Assembly: GCF_003594935.2 (NCBI RefSeq)
Contig: NZ_CP043342.1
Span: 3,844,001 to 3,908,000, forward strand
Source of the DNA: Enterobacter huaxiensis
GTDB lineage: Bacteria; Pseudomonadota; Gammaproteobacteria; Enterobacterales; Enterobacteriaceae
DNA: 64,000 bases
Direction of reading: 5' to 3'
The stretch's first letter is position 1, and each line of letters starts with the position of its first letter. The notes under the pieces are model-generated. The model searched no databases and was not told where the DNA came from. It saw only the letters and a list, made by a program, of their open reading frames with translations. The position numbers were made by a program, and so were the translations under genes. Positions 1-7,983 of the stretch are shown here, piece by piece.

Positions 1-195
1 AAAAACCAATATGCGTGACTGTAACGGGTTTTGATGGGCGTGTTTTTTAAGCGACAATAAAATTTGGTGTAACGAGTGGCAGGGATATAAGAAAAAACCG
101 AGAGAGAAGGCGCGGCTGTCAAATACAGAATTCGTCCATAACGCATTGAAAATACGATATTAACAGCAAATTATTAGGCATTAATACATTGTGAG

Positions 196-224
196 TTGAC
201 AGAAATTTACCGCTTGATTACAGT
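196..224 (+). promoter_or_regulatory. Candidate sigma-70 promoter pointing into the 3' end of the recombinase gene
   Basis: A perfect -35 box TTGACA (196-201) is followed after 17 bases by TACAGT (219-224, four of six matches to TATAAT). It faces right, antisense to the recombinase gene that ends at 278. The rest of 1-277 is AT-rich and shows no convincing gene. Whether the promoter is active is unknown; it could give antisense RNA or drive an element that is inverted in other cells. Confidence 0.4.
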
Positions 225-277
225 ATGTTCCAATTTAGTTCAAAATGACTCCCTTGAAATAATTAATTACATCTCAA

Positions 278-826
278 CTACCAGACTTCTTTAAATCTAT
301 TAGCATTACTTGCCGTATAAATTACGGTATTCTGTATATTCCGATGACCTAAAAAATCCTGAATCAGTCGGGTATCTATTCCTCGGTCTGCCAGAGCGAA
401 TCCACAGCCATGTCTTAACATATGGGGATGTGCGTTAATTGTCAGATTGGCTGCCTGGCTGTAATTCCTGATCAACCAATAAATTCGTTGCCGGGATAAT
501 TTCGCGCCCCGATTAGAAAGAAATAGCCAGTCGGTATCTGCTCCACGATATTCTTTTCTCTTATTCATCCACAGCATTAATGATTTCCTTTCGCGTCTGT
601 AAAGTGGATGAACGGTTGAAAAGCCATTTTTCAAACGATGTATATAGATATTGTTCCCCTCGATATCGATATCGGACAGGCGCCAACTGCTGATTTCACT
701 GACCCTACAGCCATGGATGAAGCACATCCAGATCAGGCAGTAGTCCCGCTCCGCATGCTTACCGCGCAGCGTAGCCTCAAGCAGTTTCTCAACTTCGAAC
801 GGCGTCAGGTATTTGCGATTTTTCAT
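278..826 (-). CDS. FimB/FimE-like tyrosine recombinase
   Basis: This 182-residue protein is a small tyrosine recombinase of the FimB/FimE type, which inverts or excises short DNA segments such as the type 1 fimbria promoter switch. The full catalytic set is visible: Arg41 (HGCRVSE), Lys66 (HRLKNGFST), His135 and Arg138 (HPHMLRH), His161 (LGHRN) and the nucleophile Tyr170 (YTAS). FimB and FimE are about 200 residues; this one lacks their basic tail and stops shortly after the tyrosine, but all active-site residues remain. ATG at 826 is the natural start. No fimbrial genes are next to it, and no copy of the fimS inverted repeat (TTGGGGCCA) was seen nearby. It lies at the distal end of the accessory region next to aspV and may move or switch DNA to the left of this window. 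The family assignment is secure; the target is unknown. Confidence 0.85.
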   Translation of the reverse strand: MKNRKYLTPFEVEKLLEATLRGKHAERDYCLIWMCFIHGCRVSEISSWRLSDIDIEGNNIYIHRLKNGFSTVHPLYRRERKSLMLWMNKRKEYRGADTDWLFLSNRGAKLSRQRIYWLIRNYSQAANLTINAHPHMLRHGCGFALADRGIDTRLIQDFLGHRNIQNTVIYTASNANRFKEVW

Positions 827-1471
827 AGTGCCTCTTCATGTTCATGGTGGTCCCAGATAAGCATTGATTTCGGTAGCACTCACCCAAAAATGCTATTCTG
901 ATATCGGAAATGTCCTCTCGAGAAAAAAGAGAGATGATGGTGCATTATCTAATAATAGCGTTAAATTTAGTCAGTGAGTTTATAAACCCTCCTTTTGATA
1001 AGGTATAATTATAATAATGTATTTATTCCCAATATACGTCTTAAAGGATAATACAGCAAATAAAAGGGAATGAAAGGCGGTCTTTGCGCCAGAAAAAATT
1101 AGAGATATGTATATAAAAAAAGCCATCGCGACAAATGGCTTTAAAGATTGCACATACTTCAACCTAACGATAACGCTTTATTCAGCAGTGCCCCAGGTGA
1201 AACAAACGCTATAATTGCCTAATTTCACGCTATTTTTTGCCAATTTCCCGGCATTTTATGGGGTGATATTCCATCATGAACGGCACTCTTATGAGGATTT
1301 TTCTGAGAATTAAAGTGGTTCCCCCTCAGAATATGCACAGCGTTTTTTTTGATAACGGAGGCGAATAGCGGCGAGCAGGGCTTTTTTACCTTCAGTCCCA
1401 TCGACTGCGGCAGGTGAATGTGGGTAATAGCAGGGATAAAGGCAGGAACAACCTGAGGTATTGTCGGGAAC
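827..1471. other. AT-rich intergenic stretch without a supported gene
   Basis: Between the recombinase start and the cluster terminator there is no ORF I can support. A leftward 60-codon frame at 980-1162 overlaps a terminator hairpin and is low complexity. A leftward 82-codon frame at 1225-1473 (beginning MFPTIPQVVP and ending MPGNWQKIA) lies downstream of the cluster terminator, has no recognisable domain and an odd composition; it may be decayed mobile-element sequence. A short inverted repeat CTCTC/GAGAG occurs near 915-935. Confidence 0.5.
1115..1142 (-). terminator. Rho-independent terminator, leftward
   Basis: The stem AAAGCCAT (1119-1126) / ATGGCTTT (1135-1142) has an 8-base loop. 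On the minus strand it is followed by a run of T (plus-strand A run 1115-1121). It would stop leftward read-through from the gene cluster or from whatever lies at 1225-1473. Confidence 0.6.
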
Positions 1472-1503
1472 AAAAAAAAACAGGACGTGTTAGGTCCTGT
1501 TTG
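1472..1503 (-). terminator. Terminator of the acyl/peptide gene cluster
   Basis: A hairpin AACAGGAC / GTCCTGTT (about 1480-1502) is followed on the minus strand by nine T residues (plus-strand A run 1472-1480). It lies 26 bases past the stop of the last cluster gene (1529), so it defines the end of the leftward operon. Confidence 0.85.
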
Positions 1504-1528
1504 AGCCTTGCAGAATGAACGCTATCGA

Positions 1529-2263
1529 TCAGGCAGAGAGGCCGCCGTCCAGAATCAGGGTTTGCCCGGTCATATAGGTACTCTCATCGCTCAGAAGCCA
1601 GGCGGCGGCGGCGGCCACTTCGGTGACTTTACCAAAACGTTTCATTGGGATCGTTTTACGTAAATCTGCCCGTTTCTCTTTGGGGATAGTGTGCATAATG
1701 TCGGTATCAATGTAGCCCGGAAGCAGGCAGTTAACTCGCACGCCAAAACGTCCTAGCTCGATCGATAATGTTCTCGCCAGACCAATCATTGCCGCTTTAC
1801 TGGCTCCGTAGGCGCTTTGCCCGCTATTACCTTTCACGCCAGTCACTGACGACATCAGCACTACCGAGCCTCCCCCCTGCATCATCATGGGTTCGAGCAG
1901 CAGATGGTTCCAGTAAAAAATGGCATTGAGGTTAGTGTCCATCACCTGACGCCAGTTCGCCGGACTTTGATGAATATGAAGCGCATCGAGAGTGATACCG
2001 GCATTGTGTACGACCCCAAAAGGGGAACCATAGCGCGCCAGCAGATCGGCGGCCAATCGGGTTACCGCCTGCTCATCACTTCCGTCGCACTGATAGCCTT
2101 CCACCATGCCTGGTAAACTCTCACATTCGCGCTCCACGTCATGCGCCGCATCGCTATCCTTGCACCAGGTGAAGATCACATTCCACTGCTTTGCCAGACG
2201 TAATACCGTTGCACGCCCTATTCCACGGCTCCCGCCGGTGACTAAGATCCATTGATTACGCAT
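1529..2263 (-). CDS. FabG-like 3-oxoacyl-ACP reductase of the acyl cluster
   Basis: A 244-residue short-chain dehydrogenase that most resembles FabG, the NADPH-dependent 3-ketoacyl-ACP reductase of type II fatty acid synthesis. Visible marks are the cofactor motif TGGSRGIG (residues 9-16), NAG (87-89) and the catalytic set Asn111, Ser139, Tyr152 and Lys156 (YGASK). The C-terminal TGQTLILDGG is typical of FabG. It is the last gene of the leftward cluster, three bases after the ACP gene, and is followed by a terminator. It should reduce the ketone made by the cluster's own ketosynthase on the cluster's ACP. The housekeeping fabG is not in this window, so this is an accessory copy. Enzyme class is secure; the acyl substrate is inferred from neighbours. 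Confidence 0.9.
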   Translation of the reverse strand: MRNQWILVTGGSRGIGRATVLRLAKQWNVIFTWCKDSDAAHDVERECESLPGMVEGYQCDGSDEQAVTRLAADLLARYGSPFGVVHNAGITLDALHIHQSPANWRQVMDTNLNAIFYWNHLLLEPMMMQGGGSVVLMSSVTGVKGNSGQSAYGASKAAMIGLARTLSIELGRFGVRVNCLLPGYIDTDIMHTIPKEKRADLRKTIPMKRFGKVTEVAAAAAWLLSDESTYMTGQTLILDGGLSA

Positions 2264-2266
2264 CGC

Positions 2267-2515
2267 TTAGTGACTTTTTTCGCTGAGATACTGGCACAGC
2301 TCACCCAGCGTCATGTCGACGTTATTGATGAAAACGTCAGCTTCAATCGTGACGCCAAACTCTTTTTTCGCCAGCACCATCAGTTCCACATAATCCAGGC
2401 TGTCGAGTTTAAGTCGATACAGAGGCATCTCAGGAGAGAGATCGTCCATCTCCAAATCTTTTGCATCACACAGCATTTCACAAACCTTGCTGTAAACGTC
2501 ATCAAATTGAGCCAT
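2267..2515 (-). CDS. Acyl carrier protein
   Basis: An 82-residue acidic acyl carrier protein. The motif LKLDSLDYVELM places the phosphopantetheine attachment serine at Ser39, the usual position. It would carry the growing chain between the neighbouring ketosynthase, dehydratase and ketoreductase and could present the finished chain to the LpxL-like acyltransferase of the same cluster. No phosphopantetheinyl transferase is encoded nearby, so activation would depend on a host enzyme such as AcpS or EntD. The 43-base gap upstream is one of the few larger gaps inside the operon; a good ribosome binding site (AAAGGAAT) precedes the ATG. Confidence 0.93.
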   Translation of the reverse strand: MAQFDDVYSKVCEMLCDAKDLEMDDLSPEMPLYRLKLDSLDYVELMVLAKKEFGVTIEADVFINNVDMTLGELCQYLSEKSH

Positions 2516-2558
2516 GATTTATTCCTTTAACGTAGTCAGTTAATAATGTTGTTATGTC

Positions 2559-3371
2559 TTATTCAGCCAGCGGGCCGGTTTTTAGCGTTGCCGACACTGA
2601 TATCAGCGGATGATTGGCCCGCCATGCCTGAATGCCTGCAACCAGAACCAGTCCAGCCTCTTTTTCGCCCATGACCAGCGTCGGCAGGACGGAGTAATGT
2701 AAAGGTTCACAGGCTGAACCTTCGCTTGCAGGCTCGAGCAGCAGGGGCGAAAAACGAGTTTCGTGGTGGGTCTGTACCACCCGCACAAGCCTGAAAATGT
2801 CGCTCAGCCTCGCCGCCTCATGCCCGGCGATAATACGCTGTACGGTCTCAAGCGTTTCCGTGGCGTTTACCAGCTGGCGAAAAAGCACCGCGTCATAAAA
2901 GCTCCACTGCGGGGCTGTTTGAGGTTCAACGGTCTGGAATTGCTGAAACAGCGTTGATAATTCTTCCCTTCCCAGCGTGTTCGCTCGCGTGGCTGGGGCT
3001 AACACCAGGGCATGACTCTCACCGAGCTTGCTTCTCATACTGAGCGCCTGGGTCTGAGCATGGCGTAACGTGCCGGAGACCTGCTGCAGACCTTTAGGCT
3101 GTGATTCGCTTAACGCTATCTGATAGGGTTGTTCGCATAGCACGGGTTCACACAGCCGACAGTTGAAAAGCAGACCGGCTGAGGACAACGTCTGTTTTTC
3201 CAGCGCCTGGCTTAGGCCCAATTTCACCTCAAGCATCGCGCGCATGCCGTGCACGCAGACGTCCTCCATGCCAAGATGCTTCGCCTCAGCGGCATCAAAA
3301 TGGATAGGATTGTAGTCACCGGAAAATGCGGCCCAGCGTTCGGCGTCGCGCAGCGTGTAGTACAGGGACAT
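2559..3371 (-). CDS. MaoC/hot-dog-type 3-hydroxyacyl dehydratase
   Basis: The frame is open from 3488, but the sensible start is the ATG at 3371, whose A is shared with the TAA stop of the ketosynthase gene (TAATG), giving 270 residues. Near the N-terminus is the hydratase motif FSGDYNPIHFD with the Asp19-His24 pair that catalyses dehydration in MaoC/R-hydratase enzymes. The C-terminal half (about 150-270) has no clear catalytic motif and may be a second, degenerate hot-dog fold. The likely role is dehydration of 3-hydroxyacyl-ACP to the 2-enoyl form. No enoyl reductase is present in the cluster, so the chain may stay unsaturated unless FabI helps. Confidence 0.75.
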   Translation of the reverse strand: MSLYYTLRDAERWAAFSGDYNPIHFDAAEAKHLGMEDVCVHGMRAMLEVKLGLSQALEKQTLSSAGLLFNCRLCEPVLCEQPYQIALSESQPKGLQQVSGTLRHAQTQALSMRSKLGESHALVLAPATRANTLGREELSTLFQQFQTVEPQTAPQWSFYDAVLFRQLVNATETLETVQRIIAGHEAARLSDIFRLVRVVQTHHETRFSPLLLEPASEGSACEPLHYSVLPTLVMGEKEAGLVLVAGIQAWRANHPLISVSATLKTGPLAE

Positions 3372-4642
3372 TATTGCCCCCGTCCGATAACCAATGCCGC
3401 ATTTGCGCCGCCGAATCCGAAGCTCAAATTGAGCGTGAGTGAGAGCGCGGCGGGACGATGGATATTGGGGACATAATCCAGGTCGCATGCCGGATCGGGC
3501 GCATCAAGATGACAGGTAGCGGGCATAATCTGCTGCTGCAATGCCTGCAGGCAAATGATGGATTCAAAGCTGCCCGCTGCGGCAATCAGATGCCCGCTAT
3601 AGGATTTGGTGCTCGAACATGGCGTGGCGTAGGCCGCCTCTGCGCCCAGCGCAATTTTAATGGCCTCGGTCTCATTGAGATCGTTTAGCGGAGTTGAAGT
3701 GCCGTGCGCATTAATGTAATCCAGATCGCTGGCCTCAACGCCGGCCTGGCTGAGGGCACGCCGGATGGTCTGCACCCGGGCAATTTTATCCTCGGCCGGA
3801 GCGGTAAAATCATAGGCATCAGAGTAATTCCCGTACCCGAGAATTTCGCCAAGGATCGTTGCGCCGCGCGCAATGGCTGACTCATACTCCTCCAGACATA
3901 AGACCGCAGCGCCTTCGCTGAGAACAAAACCGTTACGATGCTGGCTAAATGGACAGCACGCACGGGTCAGTTCCTCTTGCTCACTCGCCAGCGCACCAAG
4001 AACGTCAATATTCCACACCGCCGAATCCGAGCGCAGGGACTCACCCGCCCCTGCCAGCATCATATTTGCGTAGCCGTTACGGATCAGCTCAAATGCGTCC
4101 CCAATGGCGATGGTTCCGGTAGCGCAGGCGGCTACCGGCGTGTTCTGATATCCGCGTAGCCCCCAGAGAAGGCTGACGGCAGCGGTGGCGGCGTTAGGCA
4201 TTGAGAAGAAACAGCCGAAGGGCGATCCCACCCCCGTACGCATGTAGTCTTCATAATGAATCTGGGTTTCATCCTGCCCCGCCCAGCCAGTGCCCATGAT
4301 GACGCCGCAATCGCGCAGATCGTAATAGTGCTCGGGTTTTTCGTCGCCAAAGGCCATCTGCATCGCCTCCCTCGCAGAGGCCAACGTCAGGCGCGCAAAA
4401 CGCGGCAGTCGACGACGGATCGCAGCGGGCACTCCCTTGAGCGAAGGTTCCTCATCGATCAGCCCGTAAAAGCGAGATTTGATCCCGGCGGCCGATTTGT
4501 CGCAATAGCGATACCCGGGCTTGTAGTCCATGATGGCCGCCCAGCTTTCAGCGGAATTCATCCCCAATGGGGTAACCGCGCCATAGCCGGTGACCACCAC
4601 CCGGCGTGGCCTTTTCGAGGTCTGTAAAATATCCGTTTGCAT
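3371..4642 (-). CDS. KAS II (FabF)-like beta-ketoacyl-ACP synthase
   Basis: A 423-residue condensing enzyme. The triad is complete: Cys173 (VAACATG), His313 (NAHGTSTPLND) and His351 (KSYSGHLIAAAG), with Lys346 and the C-terminal gate FGFGG also present. It should extend an acyl chain with malonyl-ACP in a decarboxylating condensation. An N-terminal segment of about 12 residues precedes the usual start RRVVVTGYG; ATG 4642 follows the ribosome site AAGGATAAATC, which supports it. It begins three bases after the TolC-like gene and overlaps the dehydratase by one base. Similar ketosynthase, dehydratase, ACP and ketoreductase sets with an LpxL-like enzyme occur in aryl polyene clusters, but the ammonia lyase and MMPL exporter of those clusters are missing here. 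Confidence 0.92.
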   Translation of the reverse strand: MQTDILQTSKRPRRVVVTGYGAVTPLGMNSAESWAAIMDYKPGYRYCDKSAAGIKSRFYGLIDEEPSLKGVPAAIRRRLPRFARLTLASAREAMQMAFGDEKPEHYYDLRDCGVIMGTGWAGQDETQIHYEDYMRTGVGSPFGCFFSMPNAATAAVSLLWGLRGYQNTPVAACATGTIAIGDAFELIRNGYANMMLAGAGESLRSDSAVWNIDVLGALASEQEELTRACCPFSQHRNGFVLSEGAAVLCLEEYESAIARGATILGEILGYGNYSDAYDFTAPAEDKIARVQTIRRALSQAGVEASDLDYINAHGTSTPLNDLNETEAIKIALGAEAAYATPCSSTKSYSGHLIAAAGSFESIICLQALQQQIMPATCHLDAPDPACDLDYVPNIHRPAALSLTLNLSFGFGGANAALVIGRGQ

Positions 4643-4645
4643 GAT

Positions 4646-6040
4646 TTATCCTTGTTGATTCACGGTGTCGTTTTCCCCACCCCCCAGCGCCAGCCAGAGT
4701 TTCATCGTGGAATACAGATAGTTGTATTGGGTTTTCACCAGCGCGTTTTCGCTATCCAGCAACGTGTTTTGCGCATCCAGCAGCGTTTGATACACCACGG
4801 CACCGTGGCGATACTGGCTTTCCACCAGCGTCAGTCGCTGCTGGCTTAACGCCAGATCGTCCAACTGACGCTGTTTTTCCTGCTGCCAGGTCAGGCGCTG
4901 CGACATTGCGTTATCGATATCCTGCAATGCGCTATAGGAGGCTTTCCTGAACTGGATCGCCGCGGTCTGTACATCCAGCTCGGACTGTTCGATGGTGAGG
5001 CGTACCTTGTTCCACTGGATGAACGGCAGATCCAGGGCTGAACCCAACGTTCTTGCCGGATTACTGAACCACTGTTGGAAAATGGCCGCCCCGGCATTGA
5101 GCGACGCATTCAGCGTCAGAGAGGGATAAAAGCTCAGGTGCGCAACATCCGAACCGGCCAGCGCAGCACGTAAATTAAGTTCTGCTGAATGAACATCTGG
5201 CCTTCTGGCAATAACCTCCAGCGGCAGGCGCTGGGCCACCGGCACGCTTTGATGAATATCCAGCCCATCTCGTTGTGCAGGGTACTGACCCGGTGGACGA
5301 CTCAGTAAAATCGCGAGGGCATTACGGCTTTCATCACGCTGCTGAGAGAGATCCTGCAGGCTTACCTCCCGACTGAGAACGGTTTGCTGCGCCTGCAGGT
5401 AATCAAGCTGGCCGAGATCGCCGGCGCGCCAGCGAGAAGTCACCATCTTCAGCGTTTCCTGAGCAATGTGCAGGCTCCGCTGCATATTGGCGATTTGCTG
5501 GTTCAGGCTGGCTATCTGCCAGTAGAGTTGGGACGTTGTGCCAATCAGCGTCAGGGCGGTGGCCCGCAAATCTTGTTCCGATGCCTTGGCCAGCCAGTCG
5601 GACTGCTCACGCGTGCGCGCCAGCTTTCCCCACAGATCCAGCTCATACGAGGCCGACAGAGCATTGCTGTAACTCTCCGCGGGTGTCGTATTGCGTCGCA
5701 AATTCTGGGTATTACTTGCGCTGGCGCTGGCGGAAAAATCCGGCGTCACATTAAGATTTGAAATACCTGCTGCGAGTAGCGCCTGCTTAAGCTTGATGCC
5801 TGCCAGCGCCAAATCGTTATTAGATTGCAGGCTGGCAACAATAAGATTTGATAACGTCGGATCGCCGAAGTTGTCCCACCAGTGAGGGGTAAAATGCGCC
5901 ACGCCTTCACCTGTATCCTGCACGCGCCAGGCATCGGGGACGGAAAGTAGCGGCCGTTGATATTCACTTTTCAGTGCCTGGCCACAGCCGACAAGCAGCA
6001 TAGCCATCGCCGCCGTTACGGATAGCGTAAATGTATTCAT
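4646..6040 (-). CDS. TolC/NodT-family outer-membrane efflux lipoprotein
   Basis: The frame is open from 6247, but the ATG at 6040 overlaps the macB-like stop as ATGA and starts a proper lipoprotein signal peptide (MLLVGCG, lipidation Cys19), giving 464 residues. This fits the NodT/OprM type of outer-membrane channel with two duplicated coiled-coil and barrel repeats; the central repeat of Ser/Ala/Leu/Gln-rich helices and the motif ARRPDVHSAE (around 310-320) are typical. It would be the outer-membrane duct for the MacAB-like pump encoded just upstream and perhaps for the C39 exporter. Most enterobacterial microcin systems borrow the host TolC, so a dedicated duct is notable. Confidence 0.9.
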   Translation of the reverse strand: MNTFTLSVTAAMAMLLVGCGQALKSEYQRPLLSVPDAWRVQDTGEGVAHFTPHWWDNFGDPTLSNLIVASLQSNNDLALAGIKLKQALLAAGISNLNVTPDFSASASASNTQNLRRNTTPAESYSNALSASYELDLWGKLARTREQSDWLAKASEQDLRATALTLIGTTSQLYWQIASLNQQIANMQRSLHIAQETLKMVTSRWRAGDLGQLDYLQAQQTVLSREVSLQDLSQQRDESRNALAILLSRPPGQYPAQRDGLDIHQSVPVAQRLPLEVIARRPDVHSAELNLRAALAGSDVAHLSFYPSLTLNASLNAGAAIFQQWFSNPARTLGSALDLPFIQWNKVRLTIEQSELDVQTAAIQFRKASYSALQDIDNAMSQRLTWQQEKQRQLDDLALSQQRLTLVESQYRHGAVVYQTLLDAQNTLLDSENALVKTQYNYLYSTMKLWLALGGGENDTVNQQG

Positions 6041-7983
6041 TCTCGTGCCAGCGCCTCCGTCGGGTGCAAACGGGCAGCATTGCGTGCCGGGAAAAAGCCA
6101 AATCCCAGCCCGATCAGCGCGGAGAATCCGCAGGCCAGAAGGATCGGTGGCCAGGTAAAAATCATGGTGAATTCCTGGGTAATCTGAGAAAAGATCAGCC
6201 CCGCCACGCCTGAGCCGATAATGCCGATCAGACCACCAAGCGTACAAATAACCATCGCTTCGATCAGGAACTGCCGCATGATGTCTACCGGGCGGGCCCC
6301 CACCGAGAGACGAATGCCAATTTCATGCGTTCTTTCCGTCACGGAGACCAGCATGATGTTCATCACGCCAACGCCCCCGACCAGAAGAGAGATCCCCGCA
6401 ATCGCGGTGATCAGCAGCGTCATCGACTCCGACGTTTTGCGGATCGTTTTCGTCAGCTGATCGTTGGTCATGGTAAAGAAGTCACGCTTGCCATGGGCAG
6501 AGTCGAGCAGTTGTTCAACCTGCTGCTGAGCGACTTCAATGGGGTAGCCGTCAGCAATACGGAGCGTAATTGACTGCAGCGGCGTATCACCTGACATACG
6601 TTCCAGCAGGGAGGTATAGGGGATCCATGCGGCGAGCTGCTCACCGATATACTTCGGCCCTTTTTTATCCGCCACGCCAATAATTCGGAATGGGACGCCG
6701 GACAGTTGGATGATGTCGCCCAGCGGATCCTTCCCCTCGCCAAACAGCGTGCTGCTGATGTTGGGATCAATGATCACCACCGGCTCACGATCGTCGAGAT
6801 CGCGCGGCGTAAAACGGTTTCCGGCAATAAAATGCAGACCCTGCACGCGAAAGAACCCGTTGCTGACGCCCGACAGTGAAACCAGTACCTGTTTGCCTCC
6901 ACGAATCGCTCTTACGGTCTTACTGACGACAGGTGAAAGGCTATCGATAAAAGGCTGCTTGCCGAGGAGCTCTACATCATCGAGGGTCAATGAGCGTTCG
7001 AAGTCCGGACGCGGCTGATCCCACCCCAGTCCGGGCTGGATCTCGATGGTGCTTGTACCAAGCTGGCTTATCTGGCTAAGAATATTTTGCCGCGCGCCCT
7101 CACCCACCGCCATGGAAGAGACGACTGAAGAGATGCCGATAATAATGCCGAGCATGGAGAGAAACGCCCGGATACGGTGGCCCAAAAGAGAGCGCCACGC
7201 CATACGCACAGCCTCTTTTATGCTCTGCCAGAGCGGCGTTCGCCCGGTGGTGGTAATGGTCGGTAACCCCTGAGATGTCACCTGCGGTATAGCCGGGTTG
7301 ACGCGATCGGCGACAATCTGGCCATCATGGATTTCAACGATGCGCTGGCACTGCTCTGCAATGCTTCGGTCGTGGGTCACGATAATCAGCGTATGCCCGG
7401 ACTGATGGAGACCATGCAAAATCGCCATCAGCTCCTTGCCGCTGGTGCTATCCAGCGCACCGGTAGGCTCATCGGCGAGGATCACAGGCGCGCCGTTCAT
7501 CAGGGCGCGCGCGATACTGACGCGCTGCTGCTGACCACCCGAAAGCTGGGCAGGCCGGTAGTGCAGGCGGTTACCTAACCCTAAACGGTTCAGCAGAGAC
7601 TCAGCCCGCGATTGACGTTCGTGAGCGGGCATATCCGTATATAGCGCCGGGATCGTGACGTTCTCAATGGCCGTCAGATAGGGCATCAGATGATAGCGTT
7701 GAAAAATAAACCCCAGATACTGGCTGCGAAGCTGGGCCAGTTGTTCACTGCTGGCCACCTGCGTAGACACGTCCATAATGCGCATTTCGCCTTCCGACGG
7801 CTTATCCAGGCAGCCAAGGATATTCATCAGCGTCGATTTTCCCGATCCCGATGCGCCAATAATGGCTAACATCTCGCCGGCATTAACGCGCAGGGAAATA
7901 TCCTTCAATACGGTGACGGCCGCATTGCCTGAACCGAAACTACGAGAAATATGCGAAAGCTCGATAACCGGAAAGTTAGCCAT
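6037..7983 (-). CDS. MacB-like ABC transporter (ATPase fused to FtsX-type permease)
   Basis: A 648-residue MacB-type protein. Its N-terminal ATPase has Walker A GASGSGKST (43-51), signature LSGGQ (147-151) and Walker B VILADEP (167-173). A linker leads to a first membrane segment near residue 275, a large periplasmic domain, and three C-terminal membrane segments (about 525-640). MacB works with MacA and TolC as a mechanotransmission pump that expels periplasmic substrates such as peptides and lipopeptides. ATG 7983 overlaps the macA-like gene by 8 bases, and the stop overlaps the TolC-like start by 4, so expression is coupled. Here it may export the matured peptide or provide self-protection. 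It belongs to an accessory cluster, so it is not assumed to be the housekeeping macB. Confidence 0.93.
   Translation of the reverse strand: MANFPVIELSHISRSFGSGNAAVTVLKDISLRVNAGEMLAIIGASGSGKSTLMNILGCLDKPSEGEMRIMDVSTQVASSEQLAQLRSQYLGFIFQRYHLMPYLTAIENVTIPALYTDMPAHERQSRAESLLNRLGLGNRLHYRPAQLSGGQQQRVSIARALMNGAPVILADEPTGALDSTSGKELMAILHGLHQSGHTLIIVTHDRSIAEQCQRIVEIHDGQIVADRVNPAIPQVTSQGLPTITTTGRTPLWQSIKEAVRMAWRSLLGHRIRAFLSMLGIIIGISSVVSSMAVGEGARQNILSQISQLGTSTIEIQPGLGWDQPRPDFERSLTLDDVELLGKQPFIDSLSPVVSKTVRAIRGGKQVLVSLSGVSNGFFRVQGLHFIAGNRFTPRDLDDREPVVIIDPNISSTLFGEGKDPLGDIIQLSGVPFRIIGVADKKGPKYIGEQLAAWIPYTSLLERMSGDTPLQSITLRIADGYPIEVAQQQVEQLLDSAHGKRDFFTMTNDQLTKTIRKTSESMTLLITAIAGISLLVGGVGVMNIMLVSVTERTHEIGIRLSVGARPVDIMRQFLIEAMVICTLGGLIGIIGSGVAGLIFSQITQEFTMIFTWPPILLACGFSALIGLGFGFFPARNAARLHPTEALARE

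Noticed and set aside
638-901. Rightward 87-codon frame opposite the recombinase
   Set aside because: Shadow of the recombinase gene; its sequence resembles no protein and the opposite strand has all catalytic motifs.
980-1162. Leftward 60-codon frame rich in Ile/Phe
   Set aside because: Overlaps a terminator hairpin, low complexity and no ribosome binding site or recognisable domain.
1225-1473. Leftward 82-codon frame downstream of the cluster terminator
   Set aside because: No domain recognised, atypical composition and located after a strong terminator; possibly decayed mobile DNA. Kept only as a note.
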